Shown here piece by piece: positions 39,482-48,910 of a stretch of DNA of 64,000 nt. The notes beneath the pieces were generated by a model that saw only the letters and a list, made by a program, of their open reading frames with translations, was not told the origin of the DNA and did no database searches. Positions within the stretch are counted from its first letter, which is position 1, and the number at the start of each line of letters is the position of its first letter. The DNA lies in the NCBI GenBank assembly GCA_005217565.1, contig SJCO01000015.1, positions 1 to 64,000 of the forward strand. Reading direction: 5' to 3'. Origin of the DNA: Puteibacter caeruleilacunae. Its GTDB lineage: Bacteria; Bacteroidota; Bacteroidia; Bacteroidales; Prolixibacteraceae. A program made the position numbers and the translations under genes.

Positions 39482-40909
39482 CTATTCTGTTTCGTAGTTA
39501 AAAAATTTGGCCTCCACAATCGCCTTCTTCAATGCACCTAACTTATTATTCACTTCTTTGAGTTCACTTTCCTCTTTAGAGCCAGCCACAATACCTGCCC
39601 CAGCTTGATAGTACAAGGTATTAGACTTCGACAGAAAAGAGCGTATCATAATAGCATGGTTAATATCTCCATTAAAACCTAAATACCCAATTGCTCCGCC
39701 ATAATATCCTCTGGCCTGATTCTCATACTTATCAATAAGCTCCATTGCCTTATATTTAGGTGCACCAGAAAGTGTTCCTGCAGGAAAACATTCTCCATAC
39801 ACCTTCACGCGATTTACTTCAGGTGACAATACTCCAGAAACTTCTGAAACCATATGCAATACATGAGAGTAATACTGAATCTCTCTAAAGTTCTCCACTT
39901 TTACTTGATCGGAATTACGACTAAGATCATTTCTAGCCAAATCAACCAACATAACATGCTCAGCATTCTCCTTCGGATCTGCAGCCAATTCTTCAGCAAG
40001 AACTCTATCCTTATCATCATCTCCTGTCCTTCGGAATGTTCCAGCTATAGGATTAATATAAGCCTTATCACCTTCGATAATGGTTTGTGCCTCTGGAGAT
40101 GATCCAAAAATTTTGTAATTCCCGTAATCAAAATAGAATAGATAAGGAGAAGGATTAATACGACGTAATGCACGATATACATTAAATTCATCCCCCTGGA
40201 ACTTTTGTGAAAACTGTCGAGAAAGCACTATCTGGAATACATCTCCCAGGAAGCAATGCTTTTTCCCTTGATAAACCATCTTTTTATAATCCAGATCTGT
40301 AAGATTTGATTTCTCCTCCATTGATGGATAAAACTTATAATGCCCAGTATTACGGTTAATCAACAGACTCAATATCTCATCAGCTCTACTATCTTCTACC
40401 AAAAGAAGATTTTCAATCAAGAAAAGCTGATTATTAAAGTGATTAAAAGCGATAACGAATCTAAAAAAACCATACCTTAAATCTGGGATTTTTTGATCTG
40501 GAACACTAGCCGTATTAAGCTTTATGTCCTCAAAATACTTAATCGCATCGTAATTGGTATATCCAAATACCCCATTTACAAACTGATTCTCTTCTCGTTC
40601 ACAATCAAATTTAGCGACAAAATCATTGAGCAAATCAGCCACCTTGTTTTCTTCATTCACAACATACGATTTGATCTCCTCTCCCGGAAGAACCATTTCT
40701 GCTTTGTAATCATCAACACAGAACGATGCAATTTCATCAAAACAGATGTACGACATTGAATTTCTATTGCCATGATAATCGCTACTCTCCAGTAATAATG
40801 ACTGGGGGAAGCGATCCCTCACTTTTAAGTAAATACCTACAGGAGTAATCAAGTCGGCTAAACTCCCTGGTAATTCCTTTACTGTTGAAAAAATCTTAAC
40901 TCTGTTCAT
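39482..40909 (-). CDS. trpE: Anthranilate synthase component I
   Basis: Chorismate-utilising enzyme and first committed step to tryptophan. I place the start at the ATG at 40909 (MNRVKIFSTVKEL), giving 475 aa. The upstream in-frame TTG lies inside the leader terminator and cannot be the start. The LLES motif at 39-42 is the tryptophan feedback site, which fits feedback inhibition. The catalytic C-terminal domain carries GSSPEAQ, the AGTFRRTGDD segment and GAGIVAGS. First structural gene after an attenuator. Confidence 0.96.
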   Translation of the reverse strand: MNRVKIFSTVKELPGSLADLITPVGIYLKVRDRFPQSLLLESSDYHGNRNSMSYICFDEIASFCVDDYKAEMVLPGEEIKSYVVNEENKVADLLNDFVAKFDCEREENQFVNGVFGYTNYDAIKYFEDIKLNTASVPDQKIPDLRYGFFRFVIAFNHFNNQLFLIENLLLVEDSRADEILSLLINRNTGHYKFYPSMEEKSNLTDLDYKKMVYQGKKHCFLGDVFQIVLSRQFSQKFQGDEFNVYRALRRINPSPYLFYFDYGNYKIFGSSPEAQTIIEGDKAYINPIAGTFRRTGDDDKDRVLAEELAADPKENAEHVMLVDLARNDLSRNSDQVKVENFREIQYYSHVLHMVSEVSGVLSPEVNRVKVYGECFPAGTLSGAPKYKAMELIDKYENQARGYYGGAIGYLGFNGDINHAIMIRSFLSKSNTLYYQAGAGIVAGSKEESELKEVNNKLGALKKAIVEAKFFNYETE

Positions 40910-40934
40910 TATTTTTATATTTAATTTTCTGGGC

Positions 40935-40973
40935 AAAAAAAACGGCTTGTCGAGGTATCGACAAGCCGTTTTT
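40935..40973 (-). terminator. trp leader terminator (attenuator)
   Basis: A perfect 16-bp stem (40938-40953 with 40958-40973) and a GGTA loop, followed leftward by a run of eight T residues. It lies between the leader peptide and trpE, 26 bp before the trpE start. It is a textbook attenuator terminator. The first arm can also pair with a segment over the leader stop codon (41010-41018), though with several G-U pairs. Confidence 0.92.
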
Positions 40974-41008
40974 GTAATATTTTTTATTTCAGATTACACA
41001 CTAGCGGG

Positions 41009-41077
41009 TCAGCTCACCTCTCTATGTTGAAAGATCAGGCAATGCCACCACCAAGTATGTACTGTTAAATTTCTCAC
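41009..41077 (-). CDS. trpL: trp operon leader peptide
   Basis: A 22-codon frame read on the minus strand from a GTG at 41077: it begins MRNLTVHTWWWHC and ends at TGA 41009. Three consecutive Trp codons lie at residues 9-11. It sits between a promoter-like element (41100-41130) and a strong terminator before trpE. No ATG is available in this frame, so the GTG start is inferred. Ribosome stalling at the Trp codons when charged tRNA-Trp is scarce would prevent terminator formation. Confidence 0.85.
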   Translation of the reverse strand: MRNLTVHTWWWHCLIFQHREVS

Positions 41078-41099
41078 TTTTTCTGCTTTTAATCTGTAA

Positions 41100-41130
41100 C
41101 AAAGAACTGAATTGTTATTTAAAATTCAAA
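41100..41130 (-). promoter_or_regulatory. Promoter of the trp operon
   Basis: On the minus strand TTTG (41127-41130) and GTTCTTTG (41100-41107) are spaced by exactly 19 bp. The TTTG parts match the Bacteroidota consensus, but the TA of the -7 box is GT. The position 23 bp upstream of the leader peptide supports it. Confidence 0.5.
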
Positions 41131-41172
41131 AAGATTTACGATATTTTTTAAGATATGTTACCAAAAGGCTTA

Positions 41173-42033
41173 TTAAAATGAGTGCGTAAGCCCCACTCCA
41201 AATATCTCTTTAAATTGTACTGCAGGTCCTTCTGTTACTGACTTTTTAGTATCATTATCATACAACATATTTGCCGTAAAATTAGCACTCAAAAATTTAT
41301 TTACTTTCATTGTTACAATCAAATCCCAAAGTACATCCACATGATCAGGATCCTCTACATAATTGGAAAACAACTCAAGTTTGGTCGCAACATTTACATT
41401 GGTAAAAAGATCTTTTTTAAACTCAGCTTTTAGTGCTCCACCAAACTCTCCTTTGGACTTTTCTCCCGGATCTACACCAAAAGCACCAAGATCAGACAAT
41501 CGATCATCTGCAACAGCTATCAATCGCCCTGTAGCTGGAGATAAGAACAATGAAAAATACTCACAAGGCCTATAATCCATACCCAGACCAAATGAGAAAT
41601 ATGCAGGAGCAAAAATATTTGAAATAGCCACATCGTCATCTGCATTCTCATAACCTTTATCAAACTGTGTCTTAAAGCCAAACAAAGCAGAATAACTCCA
41701 TTTCTCACTAGCTGCAATTCCTAATTTCGAAGCTAAATCAATTCGGTCATCACTCTTCCGTGCTTTATCACCTCCCTGCTTGGTTAATCCATACCCTAAG
41801 ATTAATGTATTATCCCAAGTAGTTTTATTTTTTTTATAATTGAAATTATAGGTCCCTAACAGATTTATTGAGGCAGAATTTTCACCACCAGCTGACCAGT
41901 TACTTAAACTTGTTTGACTAAAAGTAAGTGTATTTGTTCCGCTAACCGTCCACAATTTCGTAGTATCTCTTTCCTGCGCAGTAGCTGATACAACAACAAC
42001 GCAAAGTAACATTATAATTCGTACTTTTTCCAT
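41173..42033 (-). CDS. DUF3078 outer-membrane-like protein
   Basis: Predicted secreted beta-barrel, 286 aa from MEKVRIIMLLCVV. A signal peptide ends at about residue 20 (SATAQ). The NTLTFSQTSLSNWSAGGENS segment is the DUF3078 hallmark, followed by repeating amphipathic strands and a terminal aromatic (GLTHSF). This family is widespread in Bacteroidota but has no known function. It lies between mscS and the trp promoter, on the same strand as both. Confidence 0.8.
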   Translation of the reverse strand: MEKVRIIMLLCVVVVSATAQERDTTKLWTVSGTNTLTFSQTSLSNWSAGGENSASINLLGTYNFNYKKNKTTWDNTLILGYGLTKQGGDKARKSDDRIDLASKLGIAASEKWSYSALFGFKTQFDKGYENADDDVAISNIFAPAYFSFGLGMDYRPCEYFSLFLSPATGRLIAVADDRLSDLGAFGVDPGEKSKGEFGGALKAEFKKDLFTNVNVATKLELFSNYVEDPDHVDVLWDLIVTMKVNKFLSANFTANMLYDNDTKKSVTEGPAVQFKEIFGVGLTHSF

Positions 42034-42061
42034 AAAATATAGGTTAATCATTTGTTCAAAG

Positions 42062-42082
42062 AAGGGAGCCTAAAGCTCCCTT
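42062..42082 (-). terminator. Hairpin after mscS
   Basis: AAGGGAGC (42062-42069) pairs perfectly with GCTCCCTT (42075-42082). The minus-strand tail is TTCTTTG rather than a pure T-run, so termination may be partial. It lies 7 bp past the mscS stop. Confidence 0.55.
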
Positions 42083-42089
42083 TTCAATA

Positions 42090-42911
42090 TCATGAGTTTT
42101 GCTGATACATATGCACATCCTGCTGTGGGAACGGTATTGATATTCCCTCTGCATCAAATGCTTTTTTAACTTTTTCAGGAAGATCAAAGTATGCATCCCA
42201 GTAGTTTTCTGATTTAACCCACACTCGAACGGTAAAATTCACTGAACTATCAGCTAGTTCAGAAACCTCAACAAAAGGTGCAGGCTCAGGAAGTACACTT
42301 TTACCATCAGCTGCAACTTTTAATAAAATATCTTTAGCCTTATCTATATCATCACTATAACCTATCCCAAAAACGAAATCAACTCGTCGATTCTCCAATC
42401 TGGAATAATTGATCAATGAGCCTGTCGATAATCCTCCATTAGGAATAATAACCATCTTATTATCTGGAGTATTCATAATGGTAACAAAAATCTGAATCTC
42501 CGTCACAACTCCAAGGTATCCCTGTGCTTCTATCACTTCACCTACTTTAAAAGGCTTAAAAATTAAGATCATTACCCCTCCAGCAAAGTTCTGCAATGTT
42601 CCGGATAATGCCATACCAATGGCCAAACCTGCAGCAGCTAAGATAGCTATAAATGAAGCCATTGCCACCCCAACCATATGCAATACAGTTATAACAAGTA
42701 AGGTTTTTAAGGTAATAGAAAGTAAACTATTCAAAAATGGACGTAAAGATTCATCCATATTGCTTTTCTCCATCATTTTACCAGTTCTCTTGGTAATTAA
42801 TTTAATGACCCACAAACCAACAAGGAGAACAATAATAGCATACAAAAGTTTAGGCCCATAAACCTCAACATAGCCCCACAAAGAATTTACATTTTTCTCA
42901 AGAATTTCCAT
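42090..42911 (-). CDS. mscS: Small-conductance mechanosensitive channel MscS
   Basis: Inner-membrane tension-gated channel that protects from osmotic downshock. The 273 aa resemble the short Escherichia coli MscS. Three membrane helices lie at about 18-36, 63-84 and 88-120. The glycine/alanine-packed pore helix is AAAGLAIGMALSGTLQNFAGG. The cytoplasmic beta domain has PFKVGEVIEAQGYLGVVTEI and VIIPNGGLSTGSLINYS. It follows the hisB terminator and is probably its own unit. Confidence 0.92.
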   Translation of the reverse strand: MEILEKNVNSLWGYVEVYGPKLLYAIIVLLVGLWVIKLITKRTGKMMEKSNMDESLRPFLNSLLSITLKTLLVITVLHMVGVAMASFIAILAAAGLAIGMALSGTLQNFAGGVMILIFKPFKVGEVIEAQGYLGVVTEIQIFVTIMNTPDNKMVIIPNGGLSTGSLINYSRLENRRVDFVFGIGYSDDIDKAKDILLKVAADGKSVLPEPAPFVEVSELADSSVNFTVRVWVKSENYWDAYFDLPEKVKKAFDAEGISIPFPQQDVHMYQQNS

Positions 42912-42977
42912 AGCAAAAAGATTAAGTTATAATATAGTAACCATAACGTTTCTAATTGCTTATTGTTTCCGAATACC

Positions 42978-43025
42978 TAAAAAAAGTAACGGCGTATAAA
43001 ATCAATGCATGATTCTTATACGCCG
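42978..43025 (-). terminator. Terminator of hisGDCB
   Basis: CGGCGTATAA (42990-42999) pairs perfectly with TTATACGCCG (43016-43025). On the minus strand the stem is followed by TTAC and then seven T residues. It ends the first his operon, 48 bp after the hisB stop. Confidence 0.75.
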
Positions 43026-43073
43026 CTTATTATCCTACTCTCTGGTTCGTTACTCCTGAGTATCAATATTATT

Positions 43074-44201
43074 TTACAACATCCCTTTAGTTGAAGGCAG
43101 TTCGTATTTGAGTACATCACGTTTGATCGCCATCTTTATTGCTCTTGCTAACGCTTTAAAGACACCTTCGATTTTATGATGCTCATTTTCACCTTCTGCC
43201 TTAATATTCAGATTCGATTTTGAAGCATCAGAGAACGACTTGAAGAAATGTAAAAACATCTCAGTAGGCATATCTCCAACTTTTTCACGATTAAAGGTTG
43301 CATCCCACACTAGCCAAGGACGACCACCAAAGTCAAGCGCTACCTGCACCATACAATCATCCATCGGTAAAGCATAACCATAGCGTTCTACACCTCTTTT
43401 ATCTCCAAGAGCCATTAAAAATGCTTCTCCAAGCGCAATAGCAGTATCTTCAATAGTGTGGTGCTCATCAACTTCTAAATCACCTTTAACCTTAACTACC
43501 AAATCACATCCCGAATGTTTAGCAATTTGATCCAACATATGATCAAAGAAACCTAATCCGGTTTCAATATCAGACTTCCCCGAACCATCTAAATCCAGGG
43601 CAATGTAAATATCTGTTTCTTTAGTTGTTCGCTTAACCTCTGCTTTTCGCTCTCCAGCTCTTAAGAATTCGAAAATTTCATCCCAATCTGTAGTTACCAA
43701 AACGCAGCAATCCTTCAGGCTATTCTCATCCAATAATTCTTCAGCAGCTTCTTGTTCCTGAAGGAAAATTGCTTTAGCACCTAGGTTCTTCGCCAGCTCT
43801 ACATCAGTAATTCTATCTCCCAACACATAAGAAGCCGACAGATCATATGACCCATTCATATAGTTAGTCAACATACCTGTGCGGGGTTTACGTGTAGGTG
43901 CATTATCTTCAGGAAATGAACGATCAATCAAGATGTCATCAAATTCAATCCCTTCTCCCTTAAAAGCATCTAACATTTTATTGTGCGCAGGCCAGAAGGT
44001 CTCTTCAGGAAAAGAATCTGTTCCCAAACCATCTTGGTTGGTTACCATTACCAACTCAAAATCAAGGTACTTTCTAATATTATAAAGATTGCGAAAAACT
44101 TTAGGATAAAACTCAAGCTTCTCCAATGAGTCCAATTGGTAATCCACTGGAGGTTCAATAACCAAAGTTCCATCTCTATCAATAAACAGGGCTTTTGCCA
44201 T
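43074..44201 (-). CDS. hisB: Bifunctional histidinol-phosphatase/IGP dehydratase
   Basis: Steps 7 and 9 of histidine synthesis, 375 aa. The HAD phosphatase domain comes first (FIDRDGTL, Asp8 and Asp10). The IGPD domain follows from about residue 195, with DEHHTIEDT and the HHKIEG metal-binding motifs. The zinc loop of the Escherichia coli phosphatase (Cys-x-His...Cys-x-Cys before RKP) reads [14 protein letters not shown] here, with no Cys or His, so the phosphatase probably lacks zinc. Last gene of hisGDCB. Confidence 0.96.
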   Translation of the reverse strand: MAKALFIDRDGTLVIEPPVDYQLDSLEKLEFYPKVFRNLYNIRKYLDFELVMVTNQDGLGTDSFPEETFWPAHNKMLDAFKGEGIEFDDILIDRSFPEDNAPTRKPRTGMLTNYMNGSYDLSASYVLGDRITDVELAKNLGAKAIFLQEQEAAEELLDENSLKDCCVLVTTDWDEIFEFLRAGERKAEVKRTTKETDIYIALDLDGSGKSDIETGLGFFDHMLDQIAKHSGCDLVVKVKGDLEVDEHHTIEDTAIALGEAFLMALGDKRGVERYGYALPMDDCMVQVALDFGGRPWLVWDATFNREKVGDMPTEMFLHFFKSFSDASKSNLNIKAEGENEHHKIEGVFKALARAIKMAIKRDVLKYELPSTKGML

Positions 44202-44236
44202 AATTCTTTTTTCAAATTAGGTTATTCAAACTGTAA

Positions 44237-45271
44237 TTAGATAAGCGCTTTTAAAGCCTCTACCAGTTGTTGATTCTCTTCTGACGATCCAATACTTATT
44301 CTCAAACATCCTTCACAAAGCTCTACCTTAGAACGATCGCGTATGATTATCTTTTCATCAACTAAATAATCATAGATTCCTTTAAGATCATGCACTTTTA
44401 TTAAAATAAAATTAGCATCTGACGGATAAATTTTCTCTACGAAAGGAAAATCTATCATTTCCATCTCCATCTTTCTACGCTCATGTAACAATACCTCAAC
44501 CCAGCGATTCATTTCGTCGCTATGATCAAGCAGTTCCATTGCCTTCTCTTGAGTAAGCATGTTTAGATTATAAGGATATTTAATCTTACTTAACACCTGT
44601 ATAATCTCATCTGAAGCAAATGCCATTCCCAATCGAATACCAGCCATTCCCCAAGCTTTTGAAAAGGTTTGCAAAACAACAAGGTTAGGATAACGACTCA
44701 ACAATCCTAATAAACTTGTTGATGGTGCGAAATCAATATATGCTTCATCGACAACAACAATACCATTAAATTGGCCGATTATTTTTAACATCTCCTGTTG
44801 ATCCAAAACATTTCCTGTTGGATTATTGGGAGAGCACAAAAAGATCATTTTTGTATTCTCATCAACAGCTGAAAGTAAAGCATCCACATCTAACTGAAAA
44901 TCTTCAGTAAGCAGTACTTTACGCACCTCTACAGCATTAATATCTGCAGCCACCTGATACATTCCATAAGTAGGAGCAATGGTTACTACATTATCAACAC
45001 CAGGCTTACAACATGCCCTGAATAATAAATCAATCGGCTCATCACTTCCATTTCCAAGAAAGATAGAAGAACTGTCAACTCCCTTTAACCCAGCAATCTT
45101 ATCTTTTAATTTTCTCTGATAAGGATCAGGATAGCGATTGAATGGTTGATTAAAAGGATTTTCATTGGCATCCAACAGTACCTCTGCTTCCCCTGAGAAT
45201 TCGTCTCTAGCTGATGAATATGGCTTTAATTGCCTGATATTATCACGTAATATTTTACTTAGTTCAAACAT
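44237..45271 (-). CDS. hisC: Histidinol-phosphate aminotransferase
   Basis: Class I/II PLP aminotransferase, 344 aa. The PLP lysine is in [24 protein letters not shown] and SPNNPTGN are typical. It sits between hisD (33 bp) and hisB (35 bp). Confidence 0.96.
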   Translation of the reverse strand: MFELSKILRDNIRQLKPYSSARDEFSGEAEVLLDANENPFNQPFNRYPDPYQRKLKDKIAGLKGVDSSSIFLGNGSDEPIDLLFRACCKPGVDNVVTIAPTYGMYQVAADINAVEVRKVLLTEDFQLDVDALLSAVDENTKMIFLCSPNNPTGNVLDQQEMLKIIGQFNGIVVVDEAYIDFAPSTSLLGLLSRYPNLVVLQTFSKAWGMAGIRLGMAFASDEIIQVLSKIKYPYNLNMLTQEKAMELLDHSDEMNRWVEVLLHERRKMEMEMIDFPFVEKIYPSDANFILIKVHDLKGIYDYLVDEKIIIRDRSKVELCEGCLRISIGSSEENQQLVEALKALI

Positions 45272-45304
45272 AGCTTTTGGTTCTTAGACTGACTTATTGA
45301 TCAA

Positions 45305-46582
45305 TTACTTTTTCATACGTAGCGTTGCGGCATTCTTATGTGCCTCTAGAAGTTCTGCTTCAGCCATTTTTTCAATTACTGGTCCCAACGACTGAATCCC
45401 TTCTGGGGTAATTTCCTGAAATGTAATCTTCTTCATAAAACTATCAAGGTTTACACCACTATAAGCATTTGCCCATCCATTTGTTGGAAGAGTATGATTG
45501 GTACCAGACGCATAGTCACCAGCACTCTCTGGAGTATAATTACCTAGAAACACAGAACCAGCATTAGTTATCCGTTCTGCAACTTCAGCATAATTCCCCA
45601 TAGAAATGATTAAGTGCTCTGGCGCATATTCGTTGATCAGATCAACCATTTCCTCCTGGGAATCCAAGACAATCGTACGACTGTTTGCCAAGGCTTTTTC
45701 TGCTATTGAACGACGCGAAAGATTTGCCAGCTGAATCTCCAATTCCTTCTCAACCTCAGCAATCAATTCTTTCGTATTGGTCACAAGTACAACCTGACTA
45801 TCTGGACCATGCTCCGCCTGGGATAATAAGTCTGCAGCCACAAATGCAGGTACGGCAGTATTATCTGCCATTACCGCAACCTCCGATGGTCCGGCAGGCA
45901 TATCGATCGCAACATCAGCAATACTCACTAACTGTTTTGCAGCCATTACAAACTGATTTCCCGGTCCAAATATTTTATTCACTTTAGGTACCGACTCTGT
46001 TCCTATTGCCATTGCACCAACAGCTTGCACTCCACCAATCTTAAATATCTTTTTCACTCCTGCTAATGATGCGGCATACAAAATCGCTGGATGCAATTTA
46101 CCCTCTTTATTAGGAGGTGAACAAAGAACAATCTCTTTACATCCTGCAATCTTCGCAGGAACAGCCAACATTAAAACTGTTGAAAATAGAGGAGCTGAAC
46201 CTCCTGGAATATATAATCCAACCTTCTCTATCGCAACAGATTTTTGCCAACACAATACACCGGAAACAGTTTCAACTTTCTTAACCTCCTGAAGCTGGGC
46301 TTTATGAAATATCTCAATGTTCTCTGCTGCACTTTTTATCGCATCCTTTAAAGAATCGCTTACCAGACTTTCAGCCTCGACGATCTCCTCCTCTGATACA
46401 CAAGAGTTTTCCAATTCAACATTGTCGAAATGACCAGTATATTTTTTAACTGCCTCATCTCCTTTTTGACGTATTTCATCTAACACCAAACCTACCGATT
46501 CGTTCAACGAAGTAGTATCCAACAATGGGCGCTTCAGCAGCTCAGCCCATATCGATCTATCAGGATTTATTATTGTTTCCAT
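45305..46582 (-). CDS. hisD: Histidinol dehydrogenase
   Basis: NAD- and zinc-dependent enzyme of 425 aa for the last two oxidations to histidine. Signatures are VGLYIPGGSAPLFSTVLMLA, the GPGNQFVMAAKQ segment, AEHGPDSQ, EYAPEHL and GTNHTLPTNGWA. It follows hisG by 89 bp. Confidence 0.97.
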   Translation of the reverse strand: METIINPDRSIWAELLKRPLLDTTSLNESVGLVLDEIRQKGDEAVKKYTGHFDNVELENSCVSEEEIVEAESLVSDSLKDAIKSAAENIEIFHKAQLQEVKKVETVSGVLCWQKSVAIEKVGLYIPGGSAPLFSTVLMLAVPAKIAGCKEIVLCSPPNKEGKLHPAILYAASLAGVKKIFKIGGVQAVGAMAIGTESVPKVNKIFGPGNQFVMAAKQLVSIADVAIDMPAGPSEVAVMADNTAVPAFVAADLLSQAEHGPDSQVVLVTNTKELIAEVEKELEIQLANLSRRSIAEKALANSRTIVLDSQEEMVDLINEYAPEHLIISMGNYAEVAERITNAGSVFLGNYTPESAGDYASGTNHTLPTNGWANAYSGVNLDSFMKKITFQEITPEGIQSLGPVIEKMAEAELLEAHKNAATLRMKK

Positions 46583-46671
46583 ATTAACAGTTCTTTTAAA
46601 TGATTGATATCACTAACAACATTGTCAATGACCAGAGTCCTTTAAATAATGTAATGATTTTTTGAAGCTTA

Positions 46672-47532
46672 CTACATGATCATTTTCTCAATAGGGATTG
46701 TCAAAATTCCTTGAGCACCGGCAGCCTTCAATTTACCAATAATTTCCCAGAAATCATTTTCATTTAGTACAGAGTGTACAGAACTCCAACCTTGCTCGGC
46801 CAATGGCAAAACTGTAGGACTCTTCATTCCTGGTAACAATGCGATAATCTCGTCTACCTTATCATTAGGAGCATTCAACAAAATGTATTTTTTACCTTCA
46901 GCTCGCTGTACCGACTCAATTCTAAAGATCAACTCATCTAGAATAGCTTGTTTCTCTTCACTTAATTCTGGGTTAGCAACCAATACTGCTTCAGAAGGAG
47001 TTACCACCTCAACCTCTTTTAAGCGATTACTTACTAGAGTAGATCCTGAACTTACAATATCAAAGATAGCGTCAGCCAATCCAATACCAGGGGCAATTTC
47101 AACCGATCCTGAGATTTCGTGGATTTCTGCATCTATCTTCTTTTCCGTCAAAAAGTCCTGAAGAATTACAGGATATGATGTTGCAATTTTCTTACTCTCA
47201 AAATAATTCAATCCAGTATACTCATCCGATTTTGGTATCGCTAGTGACACTCTACAGCGACTAAAACCAAGCTCTTTTGCGATATTTACATTTTGCTTCT
47301 TTTCCAGTACTTCGTTCAATCCTACAATACCAATATCAGCTAAACCATCAGCTACTGACTGTGGAATATCATCATCACGAAGAAATAATACCTCCATTGG
47401 GAAATTCTTAGCCGCAGAAATCAACTTTCGTTTTCCTGATACCATTTTAATTCCAGCCTCTTTCAACAACTGTACTGAATCTTCATTTAATCTTCCTTTA
47501 GTCTGGATTGCAATTCTAATCTTTGTTTCCAT
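46672..47532 (-). CDS. hisG: ATP phosphoribosyltransferase, long form
   Basis: First and regulated step of histidine synthesis. From the ATG at 47532 (METKIRIAIQTKGRL) it is 286 aa, the long HisG form with a C-terminal ACT-like regulatory domain (from about 215), so no HisZ is needed. An upstream in-frame TTG lies inside the leader terminator and is excluded as start. EIAPGIGLADAIFDIVSSGSTL is the PRPP-binding region. First structural gene after the His attenuator. Confidence 0.96.
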   Translation of the reverse strand: METKIRIAIQTKGRLNEDSVQLLKEAGIKMVSGKRKLISAAKNFPMEVLFLRDDDIPQSVADGLADIGIVGLNEVLEKKQNVNIAKELGFSRCRVSLAIPKSDEYTGLNYFESKKIATSYPVILQDFLTEKKIDAEIHEISGSVEIAPGIGLADAIFDIVSSGSTLVSNRLKEVEVVTPSEAVLVANPELSEEKQAILDELIFRIESVQRAEGKKYILLNAPNDKVDEIIALLPGMKSPTVLPLAEQGWSSVHSVLNENDFWEIIGKLKAAGAQGILTIPIEKMIM

Positions 47533-47550
47533 ATCGTAATTATATTGTGC

Positions 47551-47585
47551 CAAAAAAAAGGCTTACCGTTTTGGTAAGCCTTTTT
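47551..47585 (-). terminator. his leader terminator (attenuator)
   Basis: A perfect 13-bp stem (47555-47567 with 47573-47585), GTTTT loop on the plus strand, followed leftward by eight T residues, 19 bp before the hisG start. The first transcribed arm contains GGCUUACC. The segment GGUAGGCC over the leader stop codon (47624-47631) can pair with it fully, with one G-U, as an antiterminator. Confidence 0.93.
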
Positions 47586-47626
47586 GTACTATTTAATATT
47601 TTCAATTTAGACAATACACACCCGGC

Positions 47627-47677
47627 CTACCTCTGCAGGAAATAATGATGACCGTGATGATGATGTCTTGTATACAT
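47627..47677 (-). CDS. hisL: his operon leader peptide
   Basis: A 16-residue peptide read on the minus strand: MYTRHHHHGHHYFLQR, stop TAG at 47627. Six of 16 codons are His (four in a row, then two). It lies between a promoter-like element at 47710-47740 and the attenuator terminator before hisG. Stalling at the His codons when charged tRNA-His is low would leave the stop region free to pair with the terminator's first arm and allow read-through. Confidence 0.93.
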   Translation of the reverse strand: MYTRHHHHGHHYFLQR

Positions 47678-47983
47678 TCGTTTCTTTTTTTCAAATTCTA
47701 ATTTCACTGCAAGTATAGTGATAATTTATAAGCACAACAACACTTTCTATGTTAATTTAAAATTAATGATTCTTAAACTTAAAATAGTTCACCTCAAGCT
47801 TCTCCCTTTATTACTTACTATTTACCCTTTAAGACAACTTCCTTTGTCGAGATGAAATAACTACCCCAATATCTCGTAATCCGCAGTATGATTCAATGTT
47901 TCTTCTTAATATGTAATGATTACCTTAAAATAAAGACTAGTATTATAAGTTATATATTCAATTAACCCTTAATTCAAAAAATC
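47678..47983. other. Divergent spacer between hisL and a plus-strand gene
   Basis: 306 bp. It holds the his promoter near 47710-47740. I found no full TAnnTTTG element for the rightward gene at 47984 and no other feature. Confidence 0.4.
47710..47740 (-). promoter_or_regulatory. Promoter of the hisGDCB operon
   Basis: On the minus strand TATACTTG (47710-47717) differs by one base from TAnnTTTG. TTG occurs twice upstream (47735-47737 and 47738-47740), the farther one at 20 bp. Transcription would begin about 25 bp before the leader ATG. Confidence 0.5.
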
Positions 47984-48892
47984 ATGAGAAAGACAACCCG
48001 TTTGGGACTTGCATTAGTCGTGTTCTTTGCAACACTAAGTTCATTCGCTGCAAAAAAGGTAAAAATCAAGCTTGACCTCAAAGAAGGAACAACCTACGAG
48101 TACTCCACAATAATGCACAACACCCTTAATCAAGCAATTATGGGACAACAAGTTAATATGGATCAAAATATGATCATGAATTTCAACATGGCTGTTAATC
48201 AAAAGCTTGACAATGGCAATTTTGAAGTAATAATTAACTATGACAAGCTAATTCTAAACATGGATATAAATGGACAAAAGATAAATTTTGACACTAGTTC
48301 TGAGTCTGGAGATCCTAAATTCAATGATGCTCTAAAAGGAATTTTAGCTGCAAAATTCACTATGGAAATTACTCCAGAAGGAAAACCGGTAAGAGTATCA
48401 GGATTCGAAACTATGAGCAAAGCACTTAAAGGTAATCCTCAAATGCAACAATCTCTTCAAATGCTATCAAATGAAGAATCTTTTAAAAAATATATGTCTC
48501 AAACATTCAACTACTTCCCTCAAGGAAAGGTTAGAATTGGTGACGAATGGGACTTAGCATATGAATTGCCCATGATGATGAAGATGAATGTTGATATGCA
48601 CTTTAAGCTTGAAAAAATTAGAAGAAAAGACGTTATTTTAGATGTTAATTCAAAAATCAATATTGCCCCAGACACACAAATTGAACAACAAGGGATGAAG
48701 ATGAACATAAAATTAACCGGTGATCAGCAAGGCAATATGGTTATCAATAAGAAAGATGGAATGTTAGACTCCTCAGAAATGATACAGGATATTAAGATGA
48801 CCATGATAACGAAAAATCCTCAGACAAATGAGGAGATTAAGATTCCTATGAATATCAAATCAGATATTAAGATGACTGTAACACGCAAGTAA
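47984..48892 (+). CDS. Secreted protein of unknown function (DUF6263-like)
   Basis: 302-aa protein with a clear signal peptide (MRKTTRLGLALVVFFATLSSFA). The mature part is made of alternating beta-type segments rich in Met, Asn and Lys, with repeated MNMNI-like stretches, and no cysteine, membrane helix or catalytic motif. It recalls the DUF6263 family of periplasmic proteins, but that match is by eye only. It is monocistronic and closed by a 34-bp palindromic terminator. Confidence 0.7.
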   Translation: MRKTTRLGLALVVFFATLSSFAAKKVKIKLDLKEGTTYEYSTIMHNTLNQAIMGQQVNMDQNMIMNFNMAVNQKLDNGNFEVIINYDKLILNMDINGQKINFDTSSESGDPKFNDALKGILAAKFTMEITPEGKPVRVSGFETMSKALKGNPQMQQSLQMLSNEESFKKYMSQTFNYFPQGKVRIGDEWDLAYELPMMMKMNVDMHFKLEKIRRKDVILDVNSKINIAPDTQIEQQGMKMNIKLTGDQQGNMVINKKDGMLDSSEMIQDIKMTMITKNPQTNEEIKIPMNIKSDIKMTVTRK

Positions 48893-48910
48893 TTATAAAA
48901 GTAATTATAA

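Noticed and set aside
40910-40936. TTG start for trpE at 40936
   Set aside because: It falls inside the attenuator terminator; the ATG at 40909 fits the family.
47533-47553. TTG start for hisG at 47553
   Set aside because: It lies in the terminator T-run; the ATG at 47532 begins the conserved METKIRIAIQTKGRL.
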